Positions 12,163 to 22,574 of a stretch of DNA of 64,000 nt are shown here, piece by piece. The notes below the pieces were generated by a model that did no database searches, was not told where the DNA came from, and was given only the letters and a program-made list of their open reading frames with translations. Within the stretch, counting starts at the first letter, position 1. Each line of letters starts with the position of its first letter. A program made the position numbers and the translations under genes. This DNA comes from Pelobates cultripes (taxonomy: Eukaryota; Chordata; Amphibia; Anura; Pelobatidae): assembly GCA_933207985.1 (NCBI GenBank), contig OW240913.1, positions 104,035,726 through 104,099,725 of the forward strand, in the 5' to 3' direction.

Positions 12163-12984
12163 TTAAAGCTTTGAATTGACCAATGTGAAGGAAGCATGAG
12201 ATGTTTGCCGAAAATAGAACGTTCTAAACGTACTCTCTCGCGCTCAGTCCGCGCAGCGTATAATGTCGGCTAGGGAAGCGTCGGCCGAAAAGGTTTGTGA
12301 GACCGTCGCTCCCCTGACCGAGTGGGCTCCGAAACAAGGTTAGACGCTAAAGACAAAAACCAGCGGACCCATCTGGCCAGTTTTGCAGTAGACACCGGTC
12401 CGTGAGGGTTCATGTAAGAAGTCAGATGGTGATCCGTCGAATGAGTTCGAAGGGGGTAGAGATATTGGTGTACCCCATTAGCGTTCTGACCACGCATAGT
12501 GTGGCGTCTGACACAAAGCATGGGTATGACACTGAAGACGAATCAGACTTAGTTCGTCTCGACATGGTAAAGGTAACCCCGTCTGGTGTGAGAGAGAAAC
12601 CATCCATATCGCAAGCCCTAACGTCCGCCACCGTCTAAATGAGGCGAGGCATAATAAGAGGGCTAGTTTGGCTGAAAGTTGCTTCAGTGACAAACAAGGA
12701 TTGTCAGGCCATTCCCTAAGGAATCTCAGCACCACATCCACCTGCCAGAGGCGTGAATATTTGGGTGCAGGGATCTCGACAATTCGGCACCCCGCAGTAG
12801 TCGACAAACCAGTGTATCTTGACCTACTGGTCTGCCCTGTACCGGAACGTGCGCCGCCGATATGGCGGATCTGATCACGTTGAGGGATCGATATGACCGA
12901 CCCAACGAGACCAGGTGTGACAGATAGTTGAGGATCAGTGGGACAGGTGCGGTAAAGGGATCGGAATCCCTTTCCACACACCAA
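12163..12984 (-). pseudogene. DIRS tyrosine recombinase, several frameshifts
   Basis: Lambda-integrase-like tyrosine recombinase that would join the DNA circle to its target. Pieces in successive frames are: an N-terminal core-binding part (ILNYLSHLVSLGRSYRSLN, about 12940-12880; then VVLRFLREWPDN), a helical stretch (LSAKLALLLCLASFRR), MSRRTKSDSSS, MNPHGPVSTAKLARWVRWF near 12400, and a C-terminal part with AHSVRG (near 12320) and ESTFRTFYF (near 12220). The HxxR pair and the likely nucleophile tyrosine are thus kept. At least four frame changes break the gene. The last frame stops at 12163-12165, only 2 bp from the internal complementary region, as expected for this architecture. Confidence 0.88.
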
Positions 12985-13375
12985 TCACTCCAGGCCGACC
13001 AGGCAGAAATATAGCCTTCCCTGGTGCCGGGAGCCTATGAGTCCCATAGGAGGTCTTAGTTGATGCAATAGGTCGTGAACTGACCAGGAGCCCCTGAAAC
13101 CGTCCAGGCAACTAGTGCCAGTTGTCCTTCCATGACAAGGGAGTGGGCTTCCCCTCGAGGTCCCGTCAGAAGTAGAGGGAAGGTAGGGAGTAGTAGAGGG
13201 TCTTCGCGCGACATCTCCAGGCGATCCGGGAAATCACGGTTGGCCCTGCCCGAGGGGTGTCATGAGCAGGAGCGATATCTTGTGGGTGTGTGTATCGAAG
13301 CACCCTTGCTATTGTGGAGAACGGCTGGGTCACGTTTGCAGGGGTTCATCCATCGCCCCGTATCCGAAGGAAGAG

Positions 13376-14285
13376 TCAAAGATCGTTTTGCCAATCCAAG
13401 TTTGTATGTGAAGTAATCATCATCGAAATTCCATCCTCACTTCCGCTGACAGTGGGATCCAGTGGTTGTATGAGTGACCGGTGCATACGTATCTCACCAT
13501 CAGTCGTAGTGGGCCAGGGAATAACGCTTGTATGGAGGAGGAGAGGAGGAGAGGAATCCCACAATCCGACAGCTATCCTTATAGAGGCGCTCTTTGCCGT
13601 AGACGGACGCGGAACGTAGTTCTCCAAGCCGATGTCGAAACCGAGGAACTGGCCCGATTCAGATGGAGAAGCGATCTTTGTCTGTGTACAACAAAAAACC
13701 CATGGAGTCCCGAAAGTGAACGACAAATTTGTCTGCAAACGTAGCCTGGATTCGTAAAGAATCAGCAAGTCTTCCAGGTATGCGAGGCATCGCACGCCCA
13801 AATTTACGGATGTGTGCCCTCACTGGTTACAGTAGGTTCGCGAGCACCACGGAGTCGTAAACTGCCGTGTTTGTCCTCACCATTGGAATCGGAGGAAAAC
13901 TTTGGCAGTCCAGGGCAACGGGTACTGACAAGCGTGCGTCCTTGAGGTCCAGATGTGTAAACCAGTCGTTATCGCCTAGGAGGTCTTGTAGAAGACGAAT
14001 TTCCTCCATCTTGCAGCATTTGTATACCATGTAGGGGTTCCATTGATGTAGTCTCCTGGCTTCTTCTTGACCAGGAAAAATTTGCTGGGGAAGCCTTCCC
14101 CTCCGGTGCATGTTGAATTGCGCCCCTCCTGAAGAGGGTGCAGATTTTCTTGTCCACGAGGCGTTCCTGTTCCGCCAGCGTGCGTAATGGAGGTGAAGGG
14201 GCGACCTGCACGGCTGTGATAAAACTCTATGACATAGCCTTGTACTGTCTGGAGAACCCAGGTGACTTTGGTAGTCGTCTCTCAA
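13376..14285 (-). pseudogene. DIRS reverse transcriptase, frameshifted, YLED in the active site
   Basis: Reverse transcriptase of the DIRS group, placed between gag-like sequence and the recombinase. Visible parts in order on the minus strand: PPLRTLAEQERLVDK and RRGAIQ (about 14200-14120), HLDLKDARLSVPVA near 13930, and CLAYLEDLLIL near 13780, then GQFLGFDI near 13650. The usual YLDD box reads YLED here, which removes one catalytic aspartate. The N-terminal pieces lie in different frames. Only about 400 bp separate this from the recombinase, too little for RNase H and the methylase-like domain, so an internal deletion is likely. Confidence 0.85.
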
Positions 14286-15387
14286 TTCTGTAAAACAGAG
14301 ACAGGTTGCCGGTCATAATATTGGAAACAGTTAGTTATGTAGGTTGACACACTAGTAGATGAAGCGGATGGGTTCCTTTGTGTAGTAGATGGGAGAAATA
14401 TGAGGACTGTGTATACGATCTGGAACCTGTCGCCAAGAAGCGGCTGGTGGCTCGGTTCAGCTACCGACCAGTCCTCCCAGAAACACCTTTCCCCATAGGG
14501 TTGTGGAAGACCTGTTTTAGTGAGGTCTGGGTTTAATTTAGTGTGGTGAATAAATTCACGTGTTTCTTGAGTACTGCAATGAACACTACGTCGAATAGTA
14601 GGCCTTGTGCTTTTGGGCCGAATTCTTGTCGTTCCTAAGTCCAATAGTGTGTTGTCGATGCGGCCCAGTACAGATTTGCGTCTGTCGGCGCATAGTGCGT
14701 CATTTACGTTGCCCAGGAGGCATATCGAGCATTGAGACCATTCTTTGGAGGTGGTAGGGTTGAGTTGTGTACCCTGGGGTAACTCGGTCTTGAGGCGTGC
14801 GCATCCTTCCATCCCCCGAGGGTTGCGCAGCCAATAGTGTTCGTCCAGGAACGTTCCGTCTTCGGCTACTCTGGTTTAGTGCCGCTACAGTTATCTCTGC
14901 CTCAGCCGCCGTCACAGAGTAAGGTTTCCCTAACGTACTTCGAGGAAGTGTGGGGAAGGTCTTGCCGTTCCATTTCCTCAGACGGTGAGCTGTCTTCGTG
15001 TCGCTCATCTACCATGTCCAAAGTACATGGTGGGTAATAGTCTTCTTTGTCGGAAGATTGTGGCGGACGGGGTTTGGATTCCCGGTGCTCCGCCTATTTG
15101 GTCTGTTCGATGGGCGTCTTGCCCTTGACCTTAGTGGCAGGGGGGCTGGAGCCCTTCCCTTGCCGTTTTGACTTGAAGGCTTGTGGGCCTGAGGTCTCCA
15201 TCAAGCGGTGTGGGGTAGAGTTCATAACCGAACCTTCTCCATTGAGGCCGTTACTGTGGCGTTTATCATTGCCTAGAAATCTTGGGAACGTTGAGAGTGT
15301 CCACCATGACTCGTTCCTGTCCTGTTGGGAGATAGTGTGAGGGTCAGCACGTAGGGGTGTTAGACTCCTGGTAGAACTGGGGATCAC
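14282..15387 (-). pseudogene. Probable DIRS gag-like region, decayed
   Basis: Position alone (upstream of the reverse transcriptase, on the same strand) suggests the gag gene. Open pieces lie at 15387-15094 (basic and serine-rich, with KSKRQGKGSSPPATK), 15008-14700 (MSDTKTAHRLRKWNG) and 14812-14282, in different frames. I see no zinc knuckle. The basic linker and SP/PP-rich parts fit a nucleic-acid-binding gag, but this is inference. Confidence 0.4.
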
Positions 15388-15659
15388 CCAGGTAAAACGG
15401 TTTGAATTGCCTGCTTTAGTATGTCTGAGAGTATGAATACTCGTGCCAAGTGTAGAGGGGTCACCTCTATTAGTTTAATCTGGCTACTGAGAGCCGTGGT
15501 GCAGGCGCGACTGACTGGTAGTGGTGTCGGTCTGGCTAGCCGGGTTCACCACAAATGTACGCCAGAGCTGTATGCACGGTTTTTAACTATACAGGCTTAT
15601 TATATAGGCGCATGGGGCCTGTCTCCATAAGGTCTGCAGCCGCAGGACCCATGTCTATT

Positions 15660-16195
15660 AGGCTGGGTTCATCCCAGGTGGTGTGCCATGGTAACCCAGA
15701 GGACACCCATATTATAATTATTGGCACCTTACAAGCATTGCATGCATATCTGGGGGTCATCCCAGGTGGTGTGCCATGAAAAATTATCCAGAGGACACCC
15801 ACGTTCAATATGTACACTAGGCACCGTAACTATACATATATGTATCCCTGTGAAGGGTACACCGCAATACACTCAGTTTTCTTAGTGATCCTGCCGTCAA
15901 ATCGCATCCGGCATGTTACTGTTGCTTTAATGTAAAACTGACAGGCAGTGTGATTCCCTTTTATTCCAAAAGTTTGGTCCTTAAGGGGTTAAACATCCAT
16001 ATATGTCTGTAGTAATCAGTGGTAAAGTTGAGGCGTAGGCCTCCGTGCATATGATCGGGGTTCACCCCGGGTGGTGTGCCATGGTAACCCAGAGGACACC
16101 CACATCAAAGGTAAAGGTCTGTCAGTGACCTTGCATGCATATCTGGGGGGTCACCCCAGGTGGTGTGCCATGAAAAAATACCCAGAGGACACCCA
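15660..16195. repeat. Tandem duplication with paired 43-bp repeats inside the DIRS 5' region
   Basis: The motif CAGGTGGTGTGCCATG, followed by an AGAGGACACCCA block, occurs four times: near 15673, 15763, 16069 and 16153. Copies 1 and 3, and copies 2 and 4, are about 390-396 bp apart and share flanks such as TTGCATGCATATCTGGGGG. So a pair of short repeats was duplicated as a unit of about 390 bp. Between them, 15925-15992 resembles a short palindromic repeat ending in GGTCCTTAAGGGGTTAA. Confidence 0.85.
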
Positions 16196-16199
16196 CATA

Positions 16200-16660
16200 A
16201 ATTTGCCCCGTCAGGTACAGTAATATAATATGACCCTCTGTAGGGTACAGTAATATAATATAATATGCCCTTTGTAGGATACAGTAACACAATATGCCCT
16301 TCGTAGGGTACAGTGATATAGTTGATCTTGTTATAGGTACAGTGTATGTTTTGTATAACGACTGTGATATTGTATGGCTTCACAATAATACATAGATTGT
16401 GTGCCTGCTCAACATATAATCATCCAGTGTAAGGCACCATGAGACATATATCCATGAGAATAAAAAATAATAATTGTATCAATAAATGAATGTGCCCAGA
16501 GAGGGGGACCCCTGAAGGGGTTAATCCAGATGCAAAGCGCGGTGATCGGGTGATTCCTGTAGGGTATAGTAATATAGTATGATCCTGTGCAGGGTATAGT
16601 AATATGGTATGACCCTGTATAGGGTATAGACCCTGAGTAAGGTACAAAGACATAATCTCC
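16200..16660. repeat. Degenerate short tandem repeats, GTAGGGTACAGTAATATA type
   Basis: Units of about 25-45 bp built on GTAGGGTACAGTAATATAAT and TATGACCCTGT recur across 16210-16345 and 16555-16640, with an unrelated 200-bp stretch between. They sit in the 5' leader of the DIRS element, where tandem arrays are common in retroelements. Confidence 0.75.
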
Positions 16661-16784
16661 TTTAATGCCTGCATGTAAGTATTTGTTTGGCAGACACTGT
16701 TGGCAGGCACTGTGGCAAAATACATCGAAAGAATACATGGAGAAAAAACTGAAATCCAGCTTGCACTCTCCCATTGTTCACTTG

Positions 16785-17065
16785 GGAGAGCATACACTTG
16801 TGGAGCCCGGCGGTCGGGTGAGTTCCCGATCCGCCGAGCGAGCAGGGAAGGCGGCCGTCGGGTATCTCGCGAGCCGTGAGATCCAAGATGGCCGCCGCCC
16901 ACATGTGAAGGTGCGCCGCGGATCGCGGTCGCGCGGTGCAAAACAAAGGGGATAAATGCAACACAAACGCTGACCCCAGCCTCCCTCCACCCGTCCCCAT
17001 ACAGTCCCCTGTGTAAGTGAAGGGCCGGTCCGCGAGGCGAGCGCGACACGGGTAGTCGTTGCGCC
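16785..17065 (-). promoter_or_regulatory. CpG-rich block with a YY1-like site, candidate DIRS promoter
   Basis: A GC-rich island of about 280 bp in AT-rich surroundings, dense in CpG, 350-630 bp inside the element's 5' end. It holds AAGATGGCCGCC (16885-16896), which matches the YY1 consensus, and TCTCGCGAG (16864-16872), a palindromic motif found in CpG promoters. Promoter function is inferred from composition and position only. Confidence 0.4.
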
Positions 17066-17268
17066 CGCGGATACCAGGCAGTAAGGTGGAAATAAAAAGG
17101 GGGAAAAAACAGAGGGATACAGTGAAGGGACAGGAATAAGGGGGGCCAAGGTAGCAGGTGTTAGCAATAAATAGAGTAATATATAGTGGTATGACAATCA
17201 AAAAACAGTGTAAATTAAGAATCTACCAGAGAGGTAAAATACTCTGACCTGATGTATGGCTGGAGCAG

Positions 17269-17413
17269 CAAAGAAAGAGGAAGTGATGTCATAGACAGGG
17301 CCTTTTATGGGCATCATAACTTTTTTCTGATTGGTTGTTATGTTTCTATGCTGCTGGAGTTTTCAGTAAAGAAAGATATGCAAATATGAAGCCTCCTGTC
17401 ATGTGGTAAAATT
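17269..17413. repeat. Right (5') inverted terminal repeat of the DIRS element
   Basis: Reverse complement of the left repeat over about 136 bp with very few differences, except near TGAAGCCTCCTGTCATGTGG, where the left copy has TAATGACAGGAGGCGAATA. The outer bases GGTAAAATT (17405-17413) recur only in the internal complementary region. The following GGCTATTG is taken as host flank. Confidence 0.93.
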
Positions 17414-19989
17414 GGCTATTGCCGGTTTGCCTCACTCCCACAGCAATGTGGCAATGGCTCATTCATTAACACTATTAGGACAAGAACAGAATTAGCTAAA
17501 AATAAACAAAAAAAGTATTAATACATTTACCATTTGGCTTGCACAAAATATATATAGTATCTCAAATTTGCCTCAAATATTTGTGTGACTTTTGATTTGT
17601 ATGTTAAAATTATGGTCTATGCCAGAGTTTCTCAACCTTCAGTATGCGTACCCCTTGGTTTACTTTCTATGAAGGCAGTCCTCTTTTAACAGTGGCGGAA
17701 CTAACGTAGAGAGGCTCCTGGTGGAAGAATTTGTTTGGGCCTCCACTATCTCAAGAGTGGCCAAAAGGTAGATTCCCATCTGATGTACAACTCCTACAAT
17801 GCTTTGCCAGCTCTGAATCTACCATTTAACAATCATTGCATGGTTGTATGTAGCACTAAGCTGTGTTTGTGTGTTTATATGTTTAGCATGTTTTGTATGG
17901 AGTATGTGTGACTGAATGTACGGATGTGTTTGTATATAGTGTTGGAGTTTGATTGCTAGCATGACTTTGTGTGTTATGTTTTTTTTAATGCAGGGTTGTG
18001 TTTATATAAAATGTTTTAATAGCGAGGTGTGTTTGTATCCAGTGTTGATGCTTGAACACGGGTGTTTTTTGTATGTAGTGTTGGCGAGATGCTGAGATGT
18101 ATGCACAAATACATATACATTCACACATACACACACTGACACACATGCAGATCCACAGACACGCAGGGATACACATGTGGATATAATCATTGACACACAT
18201 GCCAATACAAACACTGACACATACAGACACATTGTGAGATGTGCATACACACACAAATACAAACACACCCACAGATACCTAGATGCAAACACTGACACAC
18301 ATACAGATACACAGATACAAATACTGACACACATACAAACACACATGCAGACACACATGCAAACATTGCGTCTGATGACATAGTGTGGACATTTTCTCAC
18401 ATAATGTATTTGTTGACATAGGGTAGGAAAAGCCTTTAAAAAGGGCTCTTCCTGCTGTGCGAGCTAAGTTTGCAGCGAGCACTCACTGGGCAAAGATGGA
18501 TTAATTTTATTGTCCTGCATTTTTCATTTTTAACGTTAACATTTTTTTTTTTTTTTTTAATGAGTTGCATCACATGATTTTTACTTGGCCTTTTTGTGGG
18601 CTGAAGATAAAGTTTTAAAAAAAGATATCAGCTAGGTAAGTTTCATTTTACTTTACATTAATCATTTTTTTGCTTCACCTCATTATTATTAAGGTGGGGG
18701 ATAGATAGGTGCATTTATTTCTACTGGGTGTTGAGTAGGGCATTAGGGACCTCTAGCCTCCTGGTTGGAGAGGGGAGTGAGACTGGACAATGGCACTATT
18801 TGGACGTGGTAAACATTAGAATGTCCAGCCCTCTATTGATTACCATTAATTAGAATCACCACCTGCTGCCAATAGATGGGGAACACTAGGTATACCCCCT
18901 GAATATTAATTGTAGGGCCCCCAAACACTGTCAATGGGTGGGGCCAGGGCAATAAATATTATAACAGCCCCCACCTGCTGACCATGGGTGAGGGTGTCCA
19001 GAGAGCCACTATACTCACGTCTTCGTAATAAGCAATATGCTCCAATAGATGTGGTGTTTGGAATGCCCCTTTTAATAACATTACCTCGAAGAGCCTGATT
19101 TTGATACCCTTTCTGGACAATGTTTAACCGGCTTCATACCAAGGATAGTAATACTATGTTGATACATTGCTACATCATTACTTATGGATAGGATACTGTT
19201 ACTACCCATGTATTTAGTTTGATATTTCATTTATCAAACGTCTACCTACTCCTGTCCTCGGTGTTGCACCTTCACTGTGATATTGAGTGATTTTCCCACA
19301 GTATAGGATTTATCTATGTTTTTTCAATTTATTATAAGATATTGATTTGATCAAACATATATTTATTCTTCTTTCTGTAGTTGAGATTTTCATGATTAAA
19401 CTGGTCTTTGTAGATATTTACATTGAGTTTATGGATATCCAGATATAATCCTTTTGAAAAAGATGTATGAAAAGTTACATTTTATATATTTGAGAGCTCG
19501 TTTATGTGTTTTTGTACTCTCCTCTTTATTGTAATGCCCCTATTAATAATTTTCAGTTAGACAACTATGGAGGAGAACAAGTCAAAACAGGTGCTTATTT
19601 GAGTTCGCAGTAGTAAATGTCGAGACATTATGTTGGTTTCCATGGGGAATTATTACTCTACCCCAAAATAATACCTGTTTTCTCCTTTATAAATCTCCTT
19701 GTTGGATGGAAATGGATATAATAGGGGTTATACAACATACAGTGACTTGTTTGCGTTGACTTTGAAAGTATAGTTCAAGGTTGCACAAAACAACACAAAT
19801 GCCAAAAACTGCTATTGTGCTACTTCACCTTCCTAGTTCACAACTAACCTTTAAAAAACAACAACATTGGATTGTAGTTGTAAATTGAATTACAAAATTT
19901 AGGCTAAAACAGACTCTTCATGATTATTGGGGATGGAGAATTTTTGGAAATCACCTATTGTTGCCTAAATTTTGCAATTACATTTTCAA
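17414..19989. other. Non-coding sequence with hAT end fragments and a CA-rich array
   Basis: 17623-17664 matches an hAT-type end (CAGAGTTTCTCAACCTTCAG, then GCGTACCCC). CAGTGGCGGAACTA at 17691 resembles the end of another hAT group; no right end was found for either. 17860-18080 is GTGT-rich, and 18095-18370 is an array of ACACACATACAGATACACAGATACA type. 18700-19020 resembles a frog dispersed repeat but was not classified. The rest is AT-rich with no supported gene. Open frames over the array are simple-repeat translations. Confidence 0.5.
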
Positions 19990-20129
19990 TTAAAGGGACA
20001 GTATAGCTTTATGAATACAAACATGTATTCCTAGTGCCAGGGTCAGCCCAAGACATTGTGCTGCCTGGGCCCTAGGATGAAAAGCTGCCCCCCCGCCTTG
20101 CACCAAAAGTACAACAACATCCATTATGT

Positions 20130-20600
20130 TATGCAGTGTGTGTGTAGTGGATGCAGTGTGTATATCATATTCAGTGTGTAGTGAATGCAGTGTGTGTGTA
20201 GTGGATGCAGTATGTATATCATATTCAGTGTGTAGTGAATGCAGTGTGGTGTGTGTGTGTGTGTTCAGTGAATACAGTGTCTGTGTGTTGTGGATGTAGT
20301 GTGTTTTGTATGCAGTGTGTGTATTGAATATATTGTCTGTGTGTGTATACTGGAGGCAGTGTGTGTTTGTTTAGTGGATGCAGTGTCTGTGTGGCGTGGA
20401 TGATGCGCCTGTAATTGTGTCATGGATGTAGTGTGTATTGTATGCAATTTGTTTTGAATATATTGTCTGTGTGTGCATAGTGCAAGTGTGCATAGTGTAA
20501 GCAGTGTGTGTAGTGGATGTAGGGTGTGTGTGGTGGATGCAGTCTCTGTGTAGTGAATGTAGTATCTGTGTATATGGTAGTGTGTGTGTAGAGTTGAATA
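20130..20600. repeat. TGTGTAGTGGATGCAG satellite in hAT element B
   Basis: Tandem units based on GTGTGTAGTGGATGCAGT with variants. The complementary spelling recurs at 32860-33360, linking the two loci to one element family. Confidence 0.88.
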
Positions 20601-20669
20601 AATGCTGGTGGGGTGAGCAGTTTACATTAAATTGGGATTATTCCCCCCCTTGCCTGTGGAATGGAATGG

Positions 20670-21660
20670 TGGGACAGTGTATAGGAAGGTGATAGTATAG
20701 GGGGAACAGTGTGTAGGAAGGTGACAGTATAGGAAGGCAGGGTGTAGGAAGGTGACAGTATAGGCGGGCAGTATGTAGGAAGGGGACAGTGTGGGGGGGG
20801 GCAGGGTGTGAGAGACAGTGGTGGGAGGCAGAATGTGAGTGTTACAGTGGTGGAAGGCAGTTTGTGAGGGTGACAATGACAGTGGTGGGGGGCAGGGTGT
20901 GAGGGTGACAGTGGAGGGAGGCAGTATGTGAATGTGATAAAGACAGTGTGGGGGTGATAGTGGTAAGGGGCAAGATGTGAGGCTGACAGTGTGGGTGTGA
21001 CTGTGTAGGTGGCAGGATGTAAGCGTGAAGTGTGGGGGCAGCAGGATGTGGAGGGGGCAGGATGTGAGGATGGCAATGTGGGAGTGACAGTGTAGGGGGT
21101 AGGATTCGATGGTGACAATGGTGGGTGGCAGGATGTGAGGATGAGAGTATGGGGGCAGGATGTGAGGGTGACAGTTGGGGCAGGATGTGAGGGTGACAGT
21201 GGTGGGTGGCAGGATGTGATGACAGTATGGGGCAGGATGTGAGGGTGACAGTGGGGGGCAGGTGTAAGGGGGCTACAGTGGGGGTAGGGTGTGATGGTGA
21301 CAGTGGGGAAGGGCAGGATGTGAAGGTGACAGTGTGGGGGGCATGGTGACAGGCTGTGAGGTGGGGGTAGGGTGTGAGGGTGACAGTGGAGTGCTGACTG
21401 TGGAGTGGCAGGGTGACGGTGGGGGAAGAGCAGGGTGTGAGGGTGACAGGAGGGGGGCAGGGTGTGAGGGTGGCAGTGACAGGGTGATGGGAGGGCAGGG
21501 TGTAAGGGTGACAGGTTGACAGTGAGGGGCAGGGTATGAGAGTGACAGTGGTGGAGCAGGATATGAGGGTGATAGTGGGGGGGCAAGGTATGAGAGTGAC
21601 AGTAGTGAGGGGAATGACAGGCTGTGAGGTGGGGGCAGGCTGTGAGAAGGCTGTGATCAG
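20670..21660. repeat. G-rich minisatellite (GGCAGGATGTGAGGGTGACAGT) in hAT element B
   Basis: About 1 kb of units of 20-35 bp based on GGCAGGRTGTGAGGGTGACAGT with frequent GGGG runs. All G-runs are on the plus strand, so the strand is rich in potential G-quadruplex motifs. Unit length is irregular. Confidence 0.9.
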
Positions 21661-21739
21661 CCTCCCCACAGTCACATACCTTGTTTTCCAGTGCTCCATT
21701 CTCTGGTGGTCTACTGGCTGGCTCTATAGGTCTGCAGCT

Positions 21740-21870
21740 CCGCTGGGTGTAAGCTGCAGACCAAATTCTTGCGAGTTCTGATTAGAGCGTTGCCACGGGT
21801 TACCACGGCAGTGTTCTAATTGGAACTCGCAAGCCTTCCATCACATGGTCTGCAGCTTTACACACGGCAG
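21740..21870. repeat. Imperfect palindrome with the TTGCCACGGGTTACCA core
   Basis: GCTGCAGACCAAATTCTTGC near 21750 pairs with GCAAGCCTTCCATCACATGGTCTGCAGC near 21830-21858, around a centre containing GTTGCCACGGGTTACCACGG. The same core occurs at 32390-32410. Confidence 0.75.
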
Positions 21871-22574
21871 AACTGCAGACTGGAGGCTCTCCCCAGGCAG
21901 ACTGATGGAGGGGACCTCACCCGGCGGCACACAGCGCACACATAAGTCCTCATGTCGACCCCAAGGTTTAGAGAGCTGCCTCTGCTGCATTTATAACAGC
22001 CTCTGCTGTTAAAGTGCCAACTAAAGTGCCCAGTCCGTCCTATGAACGGGCCGGCCCTGCCTAGTGCTATTCTGATCTGCTAACTTTTTAGATTATTGCC
22101 CCTACCCCCTTGTGTGTAAAAAAAACAAAAAACGGTGTATCATAAAATGTTTGCTCACTTTTTTTGCCCTCTCTGTGCTGCCCTCTTTGCACTAGTCTCT
22201 ATGCAGCTGCCTCCCTTGATGAGATCATCCAATCCAACGCTTCCCCATTGGGAAGCATTGGGAGGCTTGTGCATATGTGCAACAAATCACCTCTCTGCAC
22301 CAATCAACATCTCCTCACAGAATTGAATCAATGCATCGTTATGTAGGGTATGAAGACACTGAATGCAGGCCCTGCAAAGAATGCAGAACCTTATCCAGAA
22401 AGTCCATCTAGTGGTTGTCTGAGTGACAGCTGGTAGATGTGTACTTAGGCACCAATGAAACACTATATTCTTTGATAAAAGGAAGCATTTATACTGCTGA
22501 TCTTGCAGGAACATGCCGAATGCCCCAGTACAACTACACTAAGCTGATTATTATTAAGTGACTATCATGTCCCT

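Larger units (their letters stand above)
11424..17413 (-). mobile_element. DIRS-type tyrosine-recombinase retrotransposon, near full structure
   Basis: DIRS elements replicate through reverse transcription and insert as circles with a tyrosine recombinase, leaving inverted rather than direct terminal repeats. All hallmarks are visible: inverted terminal repeats (11470-11605 against 17269-17410), an internal complementary region (12060-12160) that matches both outer ends, and gag-like, reverse transcriptase and tyrosine recombinase remnants in order on the minus strand. The 5' end is at the right (17413). Both outer edges carry AATT (11424-11427 and 17410-17413), and the internal copy joins the two ends at one AATT (12125-12128). 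There is no target duplication, as expected for this class. Frames are broken and the RNase H/methylase part appears shortened, so it is dead. Confidence 0.93.
20038..22059. mobile_element. Non-autonomous hAT element B with internal satellites
   Basis: The left end is CAGGGTCAGCCCAAG. The right end, read on the other strand, is CAGGGCCGGCCCGTT. Perfect 8-bp target duplications cctagtgc flank it (20030-20037 and 22060-22067). At 2022 bp it has no transposase. The interior holds a GT-rich array, a long G-rich array and a palindrome near 21750-21865. The largest open frame in the window (20627-21586, minus strand) is only the translation of the array. Confidence 0.93.

Noticed and set aside
12402..13801. 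Several plus-strand frames across the DIRS region
   Set aside because: The minus strand carries the recombinase and reverse transcriptase motifs, so the plus-strand frames are shadows.
18002..18482. Cysteine/valine-rich minus-strand frames that look like secreted or membrane peptides
   Set aside because: Translation of a (ACAC/ATAC) array, not a signal peptide or transmembrane gene.
20627..21586. Longest open frame in the window (319 aa, minus strand), proline/histidine/threonine-rich
   Set aside because: It lies wholly within the G-rich minisatellite of hAT element B; overlapping frames are also open, as expected for a stop-poor tandem array.
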